From Dictyocoela muelleri (lineage: Eukaryota; Microsporidia): a stretch of 12,272 nucleotides of DNA. Of this stretch, positions 1 through 6,836 are shown piece by piece. The stretch spans positions 1 through 12,272 of the forward strand of contig SDVU01000567.1 of NCBI GenBank assembly GCA_016256075.1. The letters run 5' to 3'. Both the position numbers and the translations under genes were made by a program. Position 1 is the stretch's first letter. Every line of letters starts with the position of its first letter. The notes under the pieces were generated by a model, which was not told where the DNA came from, did no database searches, and saw nothing but the letters and a program-made list of their open reading frames with translations.

Positions 1-29
1 AATTAAAATATCAAATACTCTTTTTAAAA

Positions 30-870
30 TTAATTAAAAATTAATTTAATTAAAATATCGAATGCTCTTTCCTTTTCATTTCTATTAAGCATGAATCTAA
101 GCAGATATAAAGATACCAATTTCTTTGTTCTATTCCTAAAATAAATTCCTTTCTTTATACCTGACAAACAATCTTCAATAGTGTTTATATGAACACCGTT
201 TATCTGATCAACAAATTCCAAAATATGATTCGCTCTGAAATGGCAATAAAAATGCTGGTATAATATACTATACCCTCGCCAACCATCAGAAAAAATGACC
301 GAGTCAGTGTGAACGTGTTGGATTAAAAAATAAATGCGGGTCTCTGAGTTTCGCAGAGAACATTTTTTGATAATTATTCTTTTTGAATCCGTTCTTTCCA
401 CTAATTAAAGTATCCAAACTCCATCAACTACATGCCTTCTCTCATACTTCCTCTTTTCAAACTTGGACTCATCGACCTCTACAATAATACCTTCTCCCCC
501 TATTTATCCTACACGTTGATAATACTTATCAATTATATTCATTTTTTTGATTTTTTTCAAAATACGGTAAATTTGATATCTCGATATTTCTAGCCATTTC
601 TCTATCTCCATTATATTAGACCCTGAAAGTCAATATTTTAGTATGAGTAAGATTTGGCAGTTCTTTTCAAAATTGTTAGGAAAAGGAGAGGGCTCAAACA
701 TATAATATATTTTACCTTATGGCTTCCATGTACATGGTACCTGAAAAATCTTTTTAGACTTATATATTAATTTAGAAGAATAAAATACACATCTTTTTGC
801 AATTAATTCACTGATTATTGAATTAAGTTTTGCTTCTACAAATTTGATGACCTCACTATTGAGTGTCAAG
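30..870 (-). pseudogene. Merlin / IS1595 (ISXO2-like) transposase relic 1
   Basis: Reading the minus strand gives, in order: a poorly kept N-terminal part; a helix-turn-helix stretch (about 720-560) with IEKWLEISRYQIYRILKKI; the first catalytic Asp in VEVDESKFEKRKYERR (about 500-440); the second Asp in VIFSDGWRGY; and the last acid in NTIEDCLSGIKKG, followed by RNRTKKLVSLYLLRFML at the C-terminus. This order is typical of the DDE ISXO2-like transposase of IS1595 bacterial elements and eukaryotic Merlin DNA transposons, so all three acidic residues are still visible. The frame is broken: a stop replaces an expected Trp just before the helix-turn-helix, another lies before the GGEG motif and another follows VVDGVWIL. 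The longest open piece is 30-401, which holds only the C-terminal third. A short duplication of the C-terminal coding end lies at 1-60. No terminal repeats could be placed. The family call is firm; element limits are unknown. Confidence 0.85.
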
Positions 871-879
871 AAGGGTTTT

Positions 880-1335
880 TTAAAAAAATGTACACTTCCA
901 TTTTTGCCTTAATATTCGCACATCAACCTTGTAAAATATATTAAAATTTAAAATTTTATCGCCATTTGAATTTTTCTTACTACCTTATAATTTTCCCCTC
1001 CGGCCTTATAATATTCCCTCATACCTTATAATTAACTCTCGCTGATTTTTCCCTCCGACCGTATATTAAACTTTTGTCGAATATATATTATATTTAGACA
1101 TTATATTCCATATATTTACAATCTTTAGATATTTTACACATGATAGATTAAAATTTTACAACACCTATAATCGCCAACAGAAAGTCGTCTTCAATATTGG
1201 TGTTGCGATCCTTGATTATTGGTTTTCATATACCTTCATTATTATAAGATGCCCAGAGTCTCAACTGTTTATGCAATTTCTGTTTTATAAATGATTCGGC
1301 ATAATATAGGTAATAATATGCTTTTCGGTACAAGG
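880..1335. other. AT-rich spacer, no gene
   Basis: No protein-like frame or RNA gene is visible. About 965-1075 has a loose repetition of CCTTATAAT-type blocks alternating with pyrimidine-rich CCCTCC blocks, probably a decayed tandem repeat or element end. Confidence 0.5.
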
Positions 1336-1340
1336 CTGTA

Positions 1341-1452
1341 AGGCCGACCACCACTATGGTATAGATCATTGACTTAAAAATTTATAAAATAAACAAAAAT
1401 TTTTATCATTTTTTATAAGTCAATGAACCATACCTTAGTGGTGGTCGGTTGT
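1341..1452. repeat. Hairpin (MITE-like) element, about 110 bp
   Basis: The two ends are inverted copies. GGCCGACCACCACTATGGTA on the left matches the reverse complement of TACCTTAGTGGTGGTCGGTT on the right, and the pairing continues inward through GATCATTGACTTA / TAAGTCAATGAAC. The arms are about 40 bp and the loop is AT-rich. There is no coding capacity. This is the form of a small non-autonomous DNA element with terminal inverted repeats. A target-site duplication is not clear, so the superfamily is unassigned. Confidence 0.75.
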
Positions 1453-1629
1453 ATAATCTTAAACCGGCTTTTGATGAATTTTTTTTTTCATATTCTTTTC
1501 TCGAGCCATATCGTCTTAGTCATACACACTTAGGTGTGTTTCATATTCCTTATTTTTATATTACATCAAGTCTTTAAGCTATACATACTGTTTCGATTAT
1601 ATATCACTGATATAATTATTTATATCATT

Positions 1630-1905
1630 ATGGCTAGATAATCAGGTGGTTAACATTCTTGAATATAATTCAATTTTTACATTTAAATCACTCTTCTGTT
1701 ATTTTTTAATGATCAGATAGAGTTTTATTACCCTTAAAATTAAAGCTGTGATATATAATTGATCTAGTGTGATATGGCTTACAAAACTACGTCTAATATG
1801 AAAAGAAGATGAGAACCTCTTAGGTTTAGGATGAGTGGGACGACAAATCTCGTAAAAACAGTAGTGAAACTCAAAATTCATAAAAAACCCTATAATTAGT
1901 ATATT
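1630..1905 (+). repeat. Dispersed repeat copy A, left part
   Basis: This stretch aligns with copies B and C. Shared marks are a start near GGTTAACATTCTTGAAT (copy C: GTTGTTAACATACTTGAATA), the block CTAGTGTGATATGGCTTAC (copy C: CTAGTGTGGTATAGCTGAT), and AGTAGTGAAACTCAAAATTCAT (copy C: AGTAGTGAAAAATAAAAATTCAT). It stops at the 1911-2779 element and resumes at 2781, so one ancestral copy has been split. It is more diverged than B and C. The family is not recognised; it has no coding frame. Confidence 0.65.
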
Positions 1906-1910
1906 ATAGG

Positions 1911-2779
1911 GTTTTGCAAAGTATAGACACATTTTTTCCAAAGTTATGAGCACATTTTTGCAAAGTTACAGACACATTTTTGTAAAGTTACTGACATATT
2001 TTTGCAGAGTTATAGGCACATTTTTGCAGAGTTATAGACACGTTTTTTACAAAGTTATAGACACCATTTTGCAGAGTTATAGACACGTTTTTGAAGAGTT
2101 ATAGACACATTTTTGCAGATTTATAGACACATTTTTGTAGATTTATAACACATTTTTGCAGATTTATAGATAATACGCGAAAATTAGCCTAGATTAATTA
2201 ATTTTAAACCTCTATTTTTAACCCCTATTTTTACAGCCTATTTTTAACGCCTATTTTTAACCCTTATTTTTTAGCCTTTTTCACCCTTATTTTTTAATCC
2301 TTGCTTTTTACCCCACCCCGTGTAACTCTTAATTTTTTAACCCCATTTTTTAACAAAGGTTAAAAAATTAAGATTTAAAAGGTTGGGTTAAAAAATAAGG
2401 ATTAAAAAATTAAGTGTTAAATTAATAAGTGATAAAAAAATAAGGGCTAACAAAAGGGGTTAAATATATGCTAAAAAAGGCTAAAAGGGCTAAAAAGGCT
2501 AAAAGGCTAAAAAGGCTAAAAAATAAGAGTTAAAAAAAATAGATTTTAAAAATAGGGGTTAAAAATAGAGGGTTAAAATTAATTAATCTAGGCTAATTTT
2601 CACTTATCATCTATAAATCTGGAAAATGTGTCTATAACTCTGCAAAAATGTGCCTATAACTTTCAAAAATGTATCTATAACTCTACAAAAATGTATCTAT
2701 AACTCTACAAAAATGTGTCTATAACTTTGAAAAAATGTGTCTATAGCTTTGCAAAAATGTGTCTATAACTCTGCAAAAC
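1911..2779. mobile_element. Inverted-repeat element with tandem-repeat arms (869 bp)
   Basis: The element starts GTTTTGCA and ends TGCAAAAC. The outer left arm (1911-about 2172) is some 13 copies of a 20-bp unit close to AGTTATAGACACATTTTTGC. The outer right arm (about 2605-2779) has some eight copies of the same unit in reverse orientation. Next comes a perfect 28-bp inverted match (2180-2207 with 2573-2600, core AAAATTAGCCTAGATTAATT). The inner arms (about 2208-2350 and 2355-2572) are degenerate 10-12-bp arrays of the type CCTATTTTTAAC on one side and GGCTAAAAA on the other. There is no coding potential. It lies inside dispersed repeat copy A, so it inserted later. It resembles foldback-type non-autonomous DNA elements, which are known for long inverted arms made of short tandem repeats. 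The superfamily cannot be fixed because no convincing target duplication is seen. Confidence 0.75.
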
Positions 2780-2780
2780 A

Positions 2781-2905
2781 CTGTACGCTGAGATATTTAT
2801 AAAACAAAAATTACTAAACAACTGGATAGCTTGGGAGAGTTAAGTTAACATAAACGCAAATAATTAATGATCTAAAGACAAAGATTGAATATGACTTTCC
2901 GTTGG
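2781..2905 (+). repeat. Dispersed repeat copy A, right part
   Basis: This continues the family after the insertion: CTGTACGCTGAGATATTTATAAAAC corresponds to the CTGTATCC(T)GCTGAG..AT.TATAAAAC segment of copies B and C, followed by TGGATAGCTTGGGAGAG (others TGGGTAGCTTAG), TAATGATCTAAAGACAAAG and ATGACTTTCCGTTGGC (copy B ACAACTCTCCGGGTTGGC). Its position directly after the 869-bp element is the evidence that one copy was split. Confidence 0.6.
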
Positions 2906-3075
2906 CAAATATTGTAAATTTAAACTATTCAATATAATTAATGAAATAAATCATTTAAAATTTAAAAATCAATTTTAAAAATCTTACAAATTTAAACTTA
3001 AAATTTTTGATTCAATTTAATAACTCGAAAAATCTCAAAACAATCATTTTCAACAAATTCCTCTACCCCTCATCA

Positions 3076-3846
3076 ATGCCCCAAAACGAGTATATCGAAG
3101 ATTACATAAAAAAACATGGTTATCGTCTCAATTACACCGAAAAGAAGAGGAAAAAAGAAGCACGCACAAAAAACATGATCAAAAAACTTGCGCAATCGCT
3201 AAAAGGCATTAAAGCCAAGATATTTGCACAAAAACAAAAAGTAAAGAAAATTGAGGAAAGGCGAAAAGTTCGTGTTCAATCTGTTGATTTTGACACGAAA
3301 GTTTATGAAACGAATATGGCGATTCCCGGATTTTTGATGGATAGAGATAATATTACTAATTTTCCTAATCTCAATTCCAAGATTAAAGAGCAGAGAAAGG
3401 AAATGTGTTCAAAATATCAGGTACCCGTTCCAAGAGTCCAAGGAATATCAGAGATGGAGACTTTTAAAAGTATAACTACAGGAAAGAAAAAGGGAAAGCA
3501 TTGGAAAAGAATGGTTTTAAAACCAACATTTGTTGGAGAATATACGAGAAAACCACCGATGTATGAAAGATTCATCAGACCCATGGCACTTAGGTATACC
3601 CATGCAAATGTTTCACATCCTGATCTAAAGACAACATTTCAGCTTCCCATTATTTCAGTCAAGAATAACCCCCATTCTACAATCCACACTGCCCTAGGAA
3701 TCCTGACTAAAGGAACAATCATAGAAGTAAATGTTAGTGAGTTGGGGATGGTATCAAGTAATGGTCGTATTGTTTGGGGTAAGTATGCACAAATAACAAA
3801 TAAACCAGAAAATGACGGCTGCATAAATGCAGTTTTACTCTCATAG
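3076..3846 (+). CDS. NSA2: Nsa2-family ribosome biogenesis protein (TINP1 homologue), divergent
   Basis: This 256-residue protein is close to the usual family length of about 260. Nsa2 is a nucleolar factor of late pre-60S particles, needed for 27S pre-rRNA processing, and its C-terminal half is a beta-barrel related to ribosomal protein eS8. Visible family marks are MPQNEYIE at the start, a basic N-terminal helix (YTEKKRKKEAR, LKGIKAKIF), LLDRE-like FLMDRDN near residue 87, KEQRKE, TGKKKGKHWKRMV (135-147), TRKPPMYERFIRPM (157-170), HPDLKTTFQLPI (181-192), LTKGTIIEVNVSELG (210-224) and WGKYAQITNKPENDGCINAVLL to the end. The ATG at 3076 is chosen because it gives the family N-terminus; the frame is open for 23 further codons upstream but without an ATG. 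Residues 60-85 and several normally near-invariant positions (THANVSHPD for KKAHVTHPE) are diverged. No intron is seen. An AATAAA lies at 3919-3924, a weak clue in such AT-rich DNA. Confidence 0.93.
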   Translation: MPQNEYIEDYIKKHGYRLNYTEKKRKKEARTKNMIKKLAQSLKGIKAKIFAQKQKVKKIEERRKVRVQSVDFDTKVYETNMAIPGFLMDRDNITNFPNLNSKIKEQRKEMCSKYQVPVPRVQGISEMETFKSITTGKKKGKHWKRMVLKPTFVGEYTRKPPMYERFIRPMALRYTHANVSHPDLKTTFQLPIISVKNNPHSTIHTALGILTKGTIIEVNVSELGMVSSNGRIVWGKYAQITNKPENDGCINAVLLS

Positions 3847-4136
3847 GTCAAACAAAAGGCTATTAATAATATTTCAAAAAAGATTATAAACATTAATGTT
3901 TTAGTAATTTAAGACAATAATAAACATTTTTTTATCTTTTAAATTTTTGTAAAATACCGTTTTTAATTATTAATAAATTTTCATCAAATATTTATTTTCT
4001 GCTGATTTATAATTTTTCTTTTATAATTTGTTGATTATCAGAATTTTCTGCTTAAAATTGTAAAAATATAGGAAATAAAATATAAATTAGAAAGGTGATG
4101 GAATTTAAAGATGTAAAAAAACAAATATCGTTTTTT
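3847..4136. other. AT-rich spacer downstream of NSA2
   Basis: There is no gene or clear repeat. It holds the probable 3' untranslated region and polyadenylation site of the NSA2-like gene. Confidence 0.5.
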
Positions 4137-4480
4137 ACAGGTTCATGCATTAATATATGCAAAAATTTTCATTAATATGTGCTAAAATTTTCATTAAAAG
4201 GGTTTTCCATAGTTATAGTACTGACCAATGTCCGAAATTATAGTCCCAATTTTCCCAAATTTATGCTATAGACCCCATTTTCCCAGAGTTATATACCCGT
4301 TTTTTTCGAAGTTATAGACCCATTTTTAAAAGTTATATATCATTTTTTTAAACCTATAGACCCCATTTTTCAGTTATATACTAATTTTTTATAGTTATTC
4401 CTTTTTTTTAGAGTTACAGATATCCCCTAGATTTATAAACATATTTGAGACATTTATACTAAATTAAGACCACCTAATAA

Positions 4481-5180
4481 AACCTCATAACCAAAATCTA
4501 AATAATTATCGGGACAACACCGTCAAGCGTTCAGATTTTTTTCTCGGTAAGAAAATTTCTGGAATGTATGAAGGAAAATTTTTAAAAAAAATATGAAATA
4601 CATTTTTCGATTTGTATTAGCGACAAAAGTACATGCTGCGAGTTTTTTTTAAAAAAAAATGGTAAGATCTTAGTTTAACCAAGAATAATTAATTATCAAA
4701 ATCATTAGACACCTCTCTGTAGAAATATTGTGAATTACCAAATATGGAAGCTACTGGGGATAATAAATTTTGGTTCTTTATGGTTTTATATACATGTTTT
4801 AGAAACTGTTTTTTTAATAATCTTTATACTTAATTTTATATATAAAAAATGTTTTATACAATATGTTTATAAGAAACTATGATAAAAATTTACATTCCTT
4901 TATTATTTCCATATTTGGTACTTTCCTATATTTCTTTATATGGGTTCTAGAAAAGCCAAAATAAATTTTATAGTTTAAACTAAAATGTTGTATATTTTTT
5001 TTGCCTTCAATATTACCTCAACTAGAATTCAGCGAGTGCTTGTGCCTGCTGTTAAAAAATAAAAAGCATTTTAGTTTATCCAGAAATTTATCTTACCTAA
5101 ATTTTGTATAATTTTATCGTCAAAAAAAAATCTAGATGCTGAACGGAGTCGAGCCGACAGCTCTTTATATTTTAGTTTTA
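4481..5180. other. Central region of the large inverted-repeat element, non-coding
   Basis: No protein-like frame is present. Two weaker inverted matches are seen. A block near 4516-4542 (CCGTCAAGCGTTCAGATTTT) pairs partly with 5128-5155 (AAAATCTAGATGCTGAACGG), suggesting a nested or ancestral pair of ends. The hairpin-related block at 4705-4940 lies between them. Confidence 0.4.
4705..4940. repeat. Diverged relative of the 6358-6499 hairpin
   Basis: TTAGACACCTCTCTGTAGAA and the following ACCAAATATGGAAGCTACTG then GGGATAATAAATTTTGGTTC run parallel to the left arm of the 6358 hairpin (TTAGGGACCTTCTCTCTAG, ACGAAATATGGCATTAGCAA, GGGATAATAAAATTTGGTTC). An inverted match, TTCCATATTTGGTACTTTCC then TATATTTCT, lies at 4909-4938 and would be the other arm, now separated by extra AT-rich DNA. 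Confidence 0.55.
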
Positions 5181-5325
5181 AGGTATTATTTAGGTGATTT
5201 TAATTTATTATAAGTATTAAAAATGTCTAAAACTGCAGGGAATATGTTTATAACTCTAAAAGTAATGATATATAATTGACAAATAAGTCTATAACTTTGA
5301 AAAAATAGTCTATAACTTTCATGAA

Positions 5326-5407
5326 CGGTCTATAACTCTAAAAAAAACGAGTCAATATCTCGGGGAAAATGGGTCTATACTATTACTTTGGAAGAATGTG
5401 TCTATAA
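5326..5407 (+). repeat. About 80-bp direct repeat, left copy
   Basis: GGTCTATAACTCTAAAAAAA, then CTCGGGGAAAATGGGTCTAT, then CTTTGGAAGAATGTGTCTATA match in order and spacing the segment at about 5979-6057, with scattered differences. The two copies flank the composite insertion 5409-5978 and lie in the same orientation. Confidence 0.7.
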
Positions 5408-5499
5408 AGGCTGCGCACTATTTCTTCAAAATTGTGTTTTTTTCACGAATTGGCCGAAATCTGCCCCAGCCCTTTTTTAATTTAAATTTAAGTATTGTG

Positions 5500-5868
5500 T
5501 TTGTATTATTTTTAAATTCACTTTAATAAATGATGATGAGATGACATTAAGCGGTCAATAACTATAGAAATATAGTTTTAATATACAGTTGTTCCAGAGT
5601 GGTATAGCTGATTAAGACTTGTTATAATATGACAATGAAACAGAGAATCTCTCATAGATTTAGGGATGAACTCGGAGAGCATCTAGGCAAAATAAATAGT
5701 TAAAAAAATCACTCAAATCCATTAAATACCTGTATCCTACTGAGTTATATATAAAACGAAAATCACGTATACAGCTGGGCCTCTGGGTAGCTTAGTAGTG
5801 ACGTATTATTAGAACACCAAGAACTAAAGGTCTAAAGAGCAAGGTATAAGACAACTCTCCGGGTTGGC
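5500..5868 (+). repeat. Dispersed repeat copy B
   Basis: It aligns with copy C along its length: GCGGTCAATAACTAT (C: GCGATCAATAACTAT), AATATACAGTTGTTCCAGAG then TGGTATAGCTGATTAAGACTT (C almost identical), ACCTGTATCCTACTGAGTTA, ATAAAACGAAAATC, CTCTGGGTAGCTTAG.AGTGACGTATTAT and ACAACTCTCCGG. The 5' part seen in A and C is missing. TATAGCTGATTAAGACTTG and GTAGCTTAGTAGTGACG faintly resemble RNA polymerase III A-boxes, but no convincing B-box or cloverleaf follows. It may be an old tRNA-derived SINE or an unrelated MITE; I do not recognise it. Confidence 0.75.
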
Positions 5869-5870
5869 TG

Positions 5871-5978
5871 CACTCTGCACGATTTCGTCGAAATTTTACT
5901 TTTTACCATATATTGTAAGGGAATTTTTTTCGACCAAATCGTGAAAAAAACATAATTTCGACGAAATAGTGCAGAGTG
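5871..5978. repeat. 108-bp hairpin mini-element
   Basis: Terminal inverted repeats of about 25 bp: CACTCTGCACGATTTCGTCG at the left and CGACGAAATAGTGCAGAGTG at the right, with a second inner pair GTCGAAATTTTAC / GTGAAAAAAACATAATTTCGAC. It carries no genes. A half copy of the same sequence forms the other end of the composite at 5411-5465. Confidence 0.8.
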
Positions 5979-6057
5979 GTCTATAACTATGAAAAAATGG
6001 GACTATAACTCGGGAAAAAGGGGTCTATACATTGCTTTGGAAGAATGTGTCTATAAC
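5979..6057 (+). repeat. About 80-bp direct repeat, right copy
   Basis: GTCTATAACTATGAAAAAAT, then AACTCGGGAAAAAGGGGTCT, then CTTTGGAAGAATGTGTCTATA repeat the segment that ends at 5407. It then continues into the subterminal part of the large element's right arm. Confidence 0.7.
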
Positions 6058-6160
6058 TATAAAAACACTGTAATGAAAATATTGGATATATTAATGAAAA
6101 ATTTTGCATATATTAATGAAAAATTTTACATATATAAAAAAAATTTGCATGTATTAATGA

Positions 6161-6183
6161 ATATATATATATATATATATATA
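6161..6183. repeat. (AT)n microsatellite
   Basis: An uninterrupted AT dinucleotide run of about 11 units sits inside the subterminal repeats of the right arm of the large element. Confidence 0.9.
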
Positions 6184-6239
6184 GATTAATAAAAATTTTT
6201 GTATATATTAATGTAATGAACCTGTAAATATTTGGGGCT

Positions 6240-6598
6240 TCTTTCGAAAGATGCCTACCATCAAGGGTCCCCCTTTGAGCAAAATTTTAAATATTTTTTT
6301 TAAATATAATTTAAATTTTTCATTAATAATTCTAATAATATTTAACTCTAACTTTAATTAGGGACCTTCTCTCTAGAAAAATATGGTAAAGTACGAAATA
6401 TGGCATTAGCAAGGGATAATAAAATTTGGTTCTTATTATCCTCTGAAAATGTCATATTTCGTAGTTTACCATATTTTTTTCTGGAGAGAAGGTCACTAAG
6501 GTAAGATATAACCAAAATATTATATAATAATTTTAAAAGCATATAGGTAAGTTTTTTTAATTTAAAAAAATCGCTTTTCTTTCGAAAGATGCCTACCA
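6240..6598. repeat. Segment bounded by 20-bp direct repeats
   Basis: CTTTCGAAAGATGCCTACCA occurs at about 6243-6262 and again at about 6579-6598, in the same orientation and preceded by GCTT in both. A third, inverted half-copy (ACATCTTTCGAAAGATCC) lies at about 6606-6623. The 6358-6499 hairpin lies between the two. There is no gene. Either the repeats are an unusually long duplication made by insertion of the intervening DNA, or they are ends of one element. Confidence 0.6.
6358..6499. repeat. Long hairpin, about 142 bp
   Basis: Left arm TTAGGGACCTTCTCTCTAG, ATATGGTAAAGTACGAAATATGG and GGATAATAA pairs with right arm TTATTATCCTCTG, CATATTTCGTAGTTTACCATAT and CTGGAGAGAAGGTCACTAA. The arms are about 62-65 bp with few mismatches, and the loop AATTTGGTTC is very short. 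It is either a small fold-back element or an imperfect RNA hairpin of precursor type. A diverged relative at 4705-4940 favours a mobile family. Confidence 0.8.
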
Positions 6599-6836
6599 CA
6601 ATGTAGACATCTTTCGAAAGATCCACCAATATTTAAATTATAAATTTTAAACTTATTTATTTTTATTTTTGTAATTTTTCCCTTTTTAATTTTCATTATT
6701 TGATTTCAATTTTCATTATTTAATTTTAATTTTAATTTTTATGTTTTAATTTTAAATTAACCAGCTTTTCCTGCCAAATACATAAAAATTCTGATAGCCG
6801 TATCGGTTGTATAAAAACACTTTTTTAACAAAAATG

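Larger units (their letters stand above)
5409..5978. mobile_element. Composite insertion with inverted mini-element ends, carrying dispersed repeat copy B
   Basis: The left end (5411-5465: CTGCGCACTATTTCTTCAAA, then TTTTTTTCACGAATTGGCCG) is an inverted counterpart of the right end (TTTCGACGAAATAGTGCAGAG, preceded by CGTGAAAAAAACATAA). The interior holds copy B of the dispersed repeat. The sequence GTCTATAA occurs directly on both outer sides (5400-5407 and 5979-5986), which could be an 8-bp target duplication but is also part of the host array's repeating unit. No coding frame was found. Confidence 0.6.
4137..6225. mobile_element. Large inverted-repeat element with tandem-repeat arms (about 2.1 kb with its nested insertion)
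   Basis: The left end begins ACAGGTTCATGCATTAATAT and the right end is its inverted counterpart, ATTAATGTAATGAACCTGT. Subterminal 21-bp units (ATATGCAAAAATTTTCATTA type) follow: two on the left (4145-4198) and about five on the right (6070-6215). Inside these come 20-21-bp units of the type AGTTATAGACCCCATTTT. The left arm runs to about 4480. The right arm starts about 5180 (ATTATTTAGGTGATTTTAAT pairs with the left ACCACCTAATAAAACC) and is interrupted at 5408-5978 by another insertion. The central 700 bp has no coding frame. The unit GTCTATAACT...AAAAATG is shared with the 1911-2779 element, so the two are related in design. It looks non-autonomous. The exact ends and target duplication are uncertain. 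Confidence 0.65.

Noticed and set aside
1699-1953. 84-codon minus-strand open frame
   Set aside because: It runs across dispersed repeat copy A and the start of the inverted-repeat element; the translation has no family resemblance and crosses an insertion junction.
1911-2172. Regular 20-bp repeats considered as a CRISPR array
   Set aside because: The units are directly head to tail with no unique spacers, they are mirrored in the other arm, and the host is a eukaryote.
2195-2350. TTAACCC-like runs considered as interstitial telomere sequence
   Set aside because: The unit is a degenerate 10-12-mer (CCTATTTTTAAC) rather than TTAGGG/CCCTAA, and it is part of a mirrored element arm.
3007-3075. 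23-codon upstream extension of the NSA2 frame
   Set aside because: It has no ATG, and the family N-terminus MPQNEYIE begins exactly at 3076.
3639-3893. 84-codon minus-strand open frame
   Set aside because: It is the antisense shadow of the NSA2 coding region.
5755-5865. Possible tRNA gene in dispersed repeat copy B (GTAGCTTAGTAGTGACG as A-box)
   Set aside because: The expected GGTTCGA-type B-box is not present and the acceptor ends do not pair, so no functional tRNA is supported.
5989-6189. 66-codon plus-strand open frame
   Set aside because: It lies in tandem units and an (AT)n run of an inverted-repeat arm; the repetitive Tyr-Ile translation reflects the repeat.
6354-6629. 91-codon minus-strand open frame
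   Set aside because: It reads through the 6358-6499 hairpin; a frame kept open by AT-rich inverted arms, not a protein.
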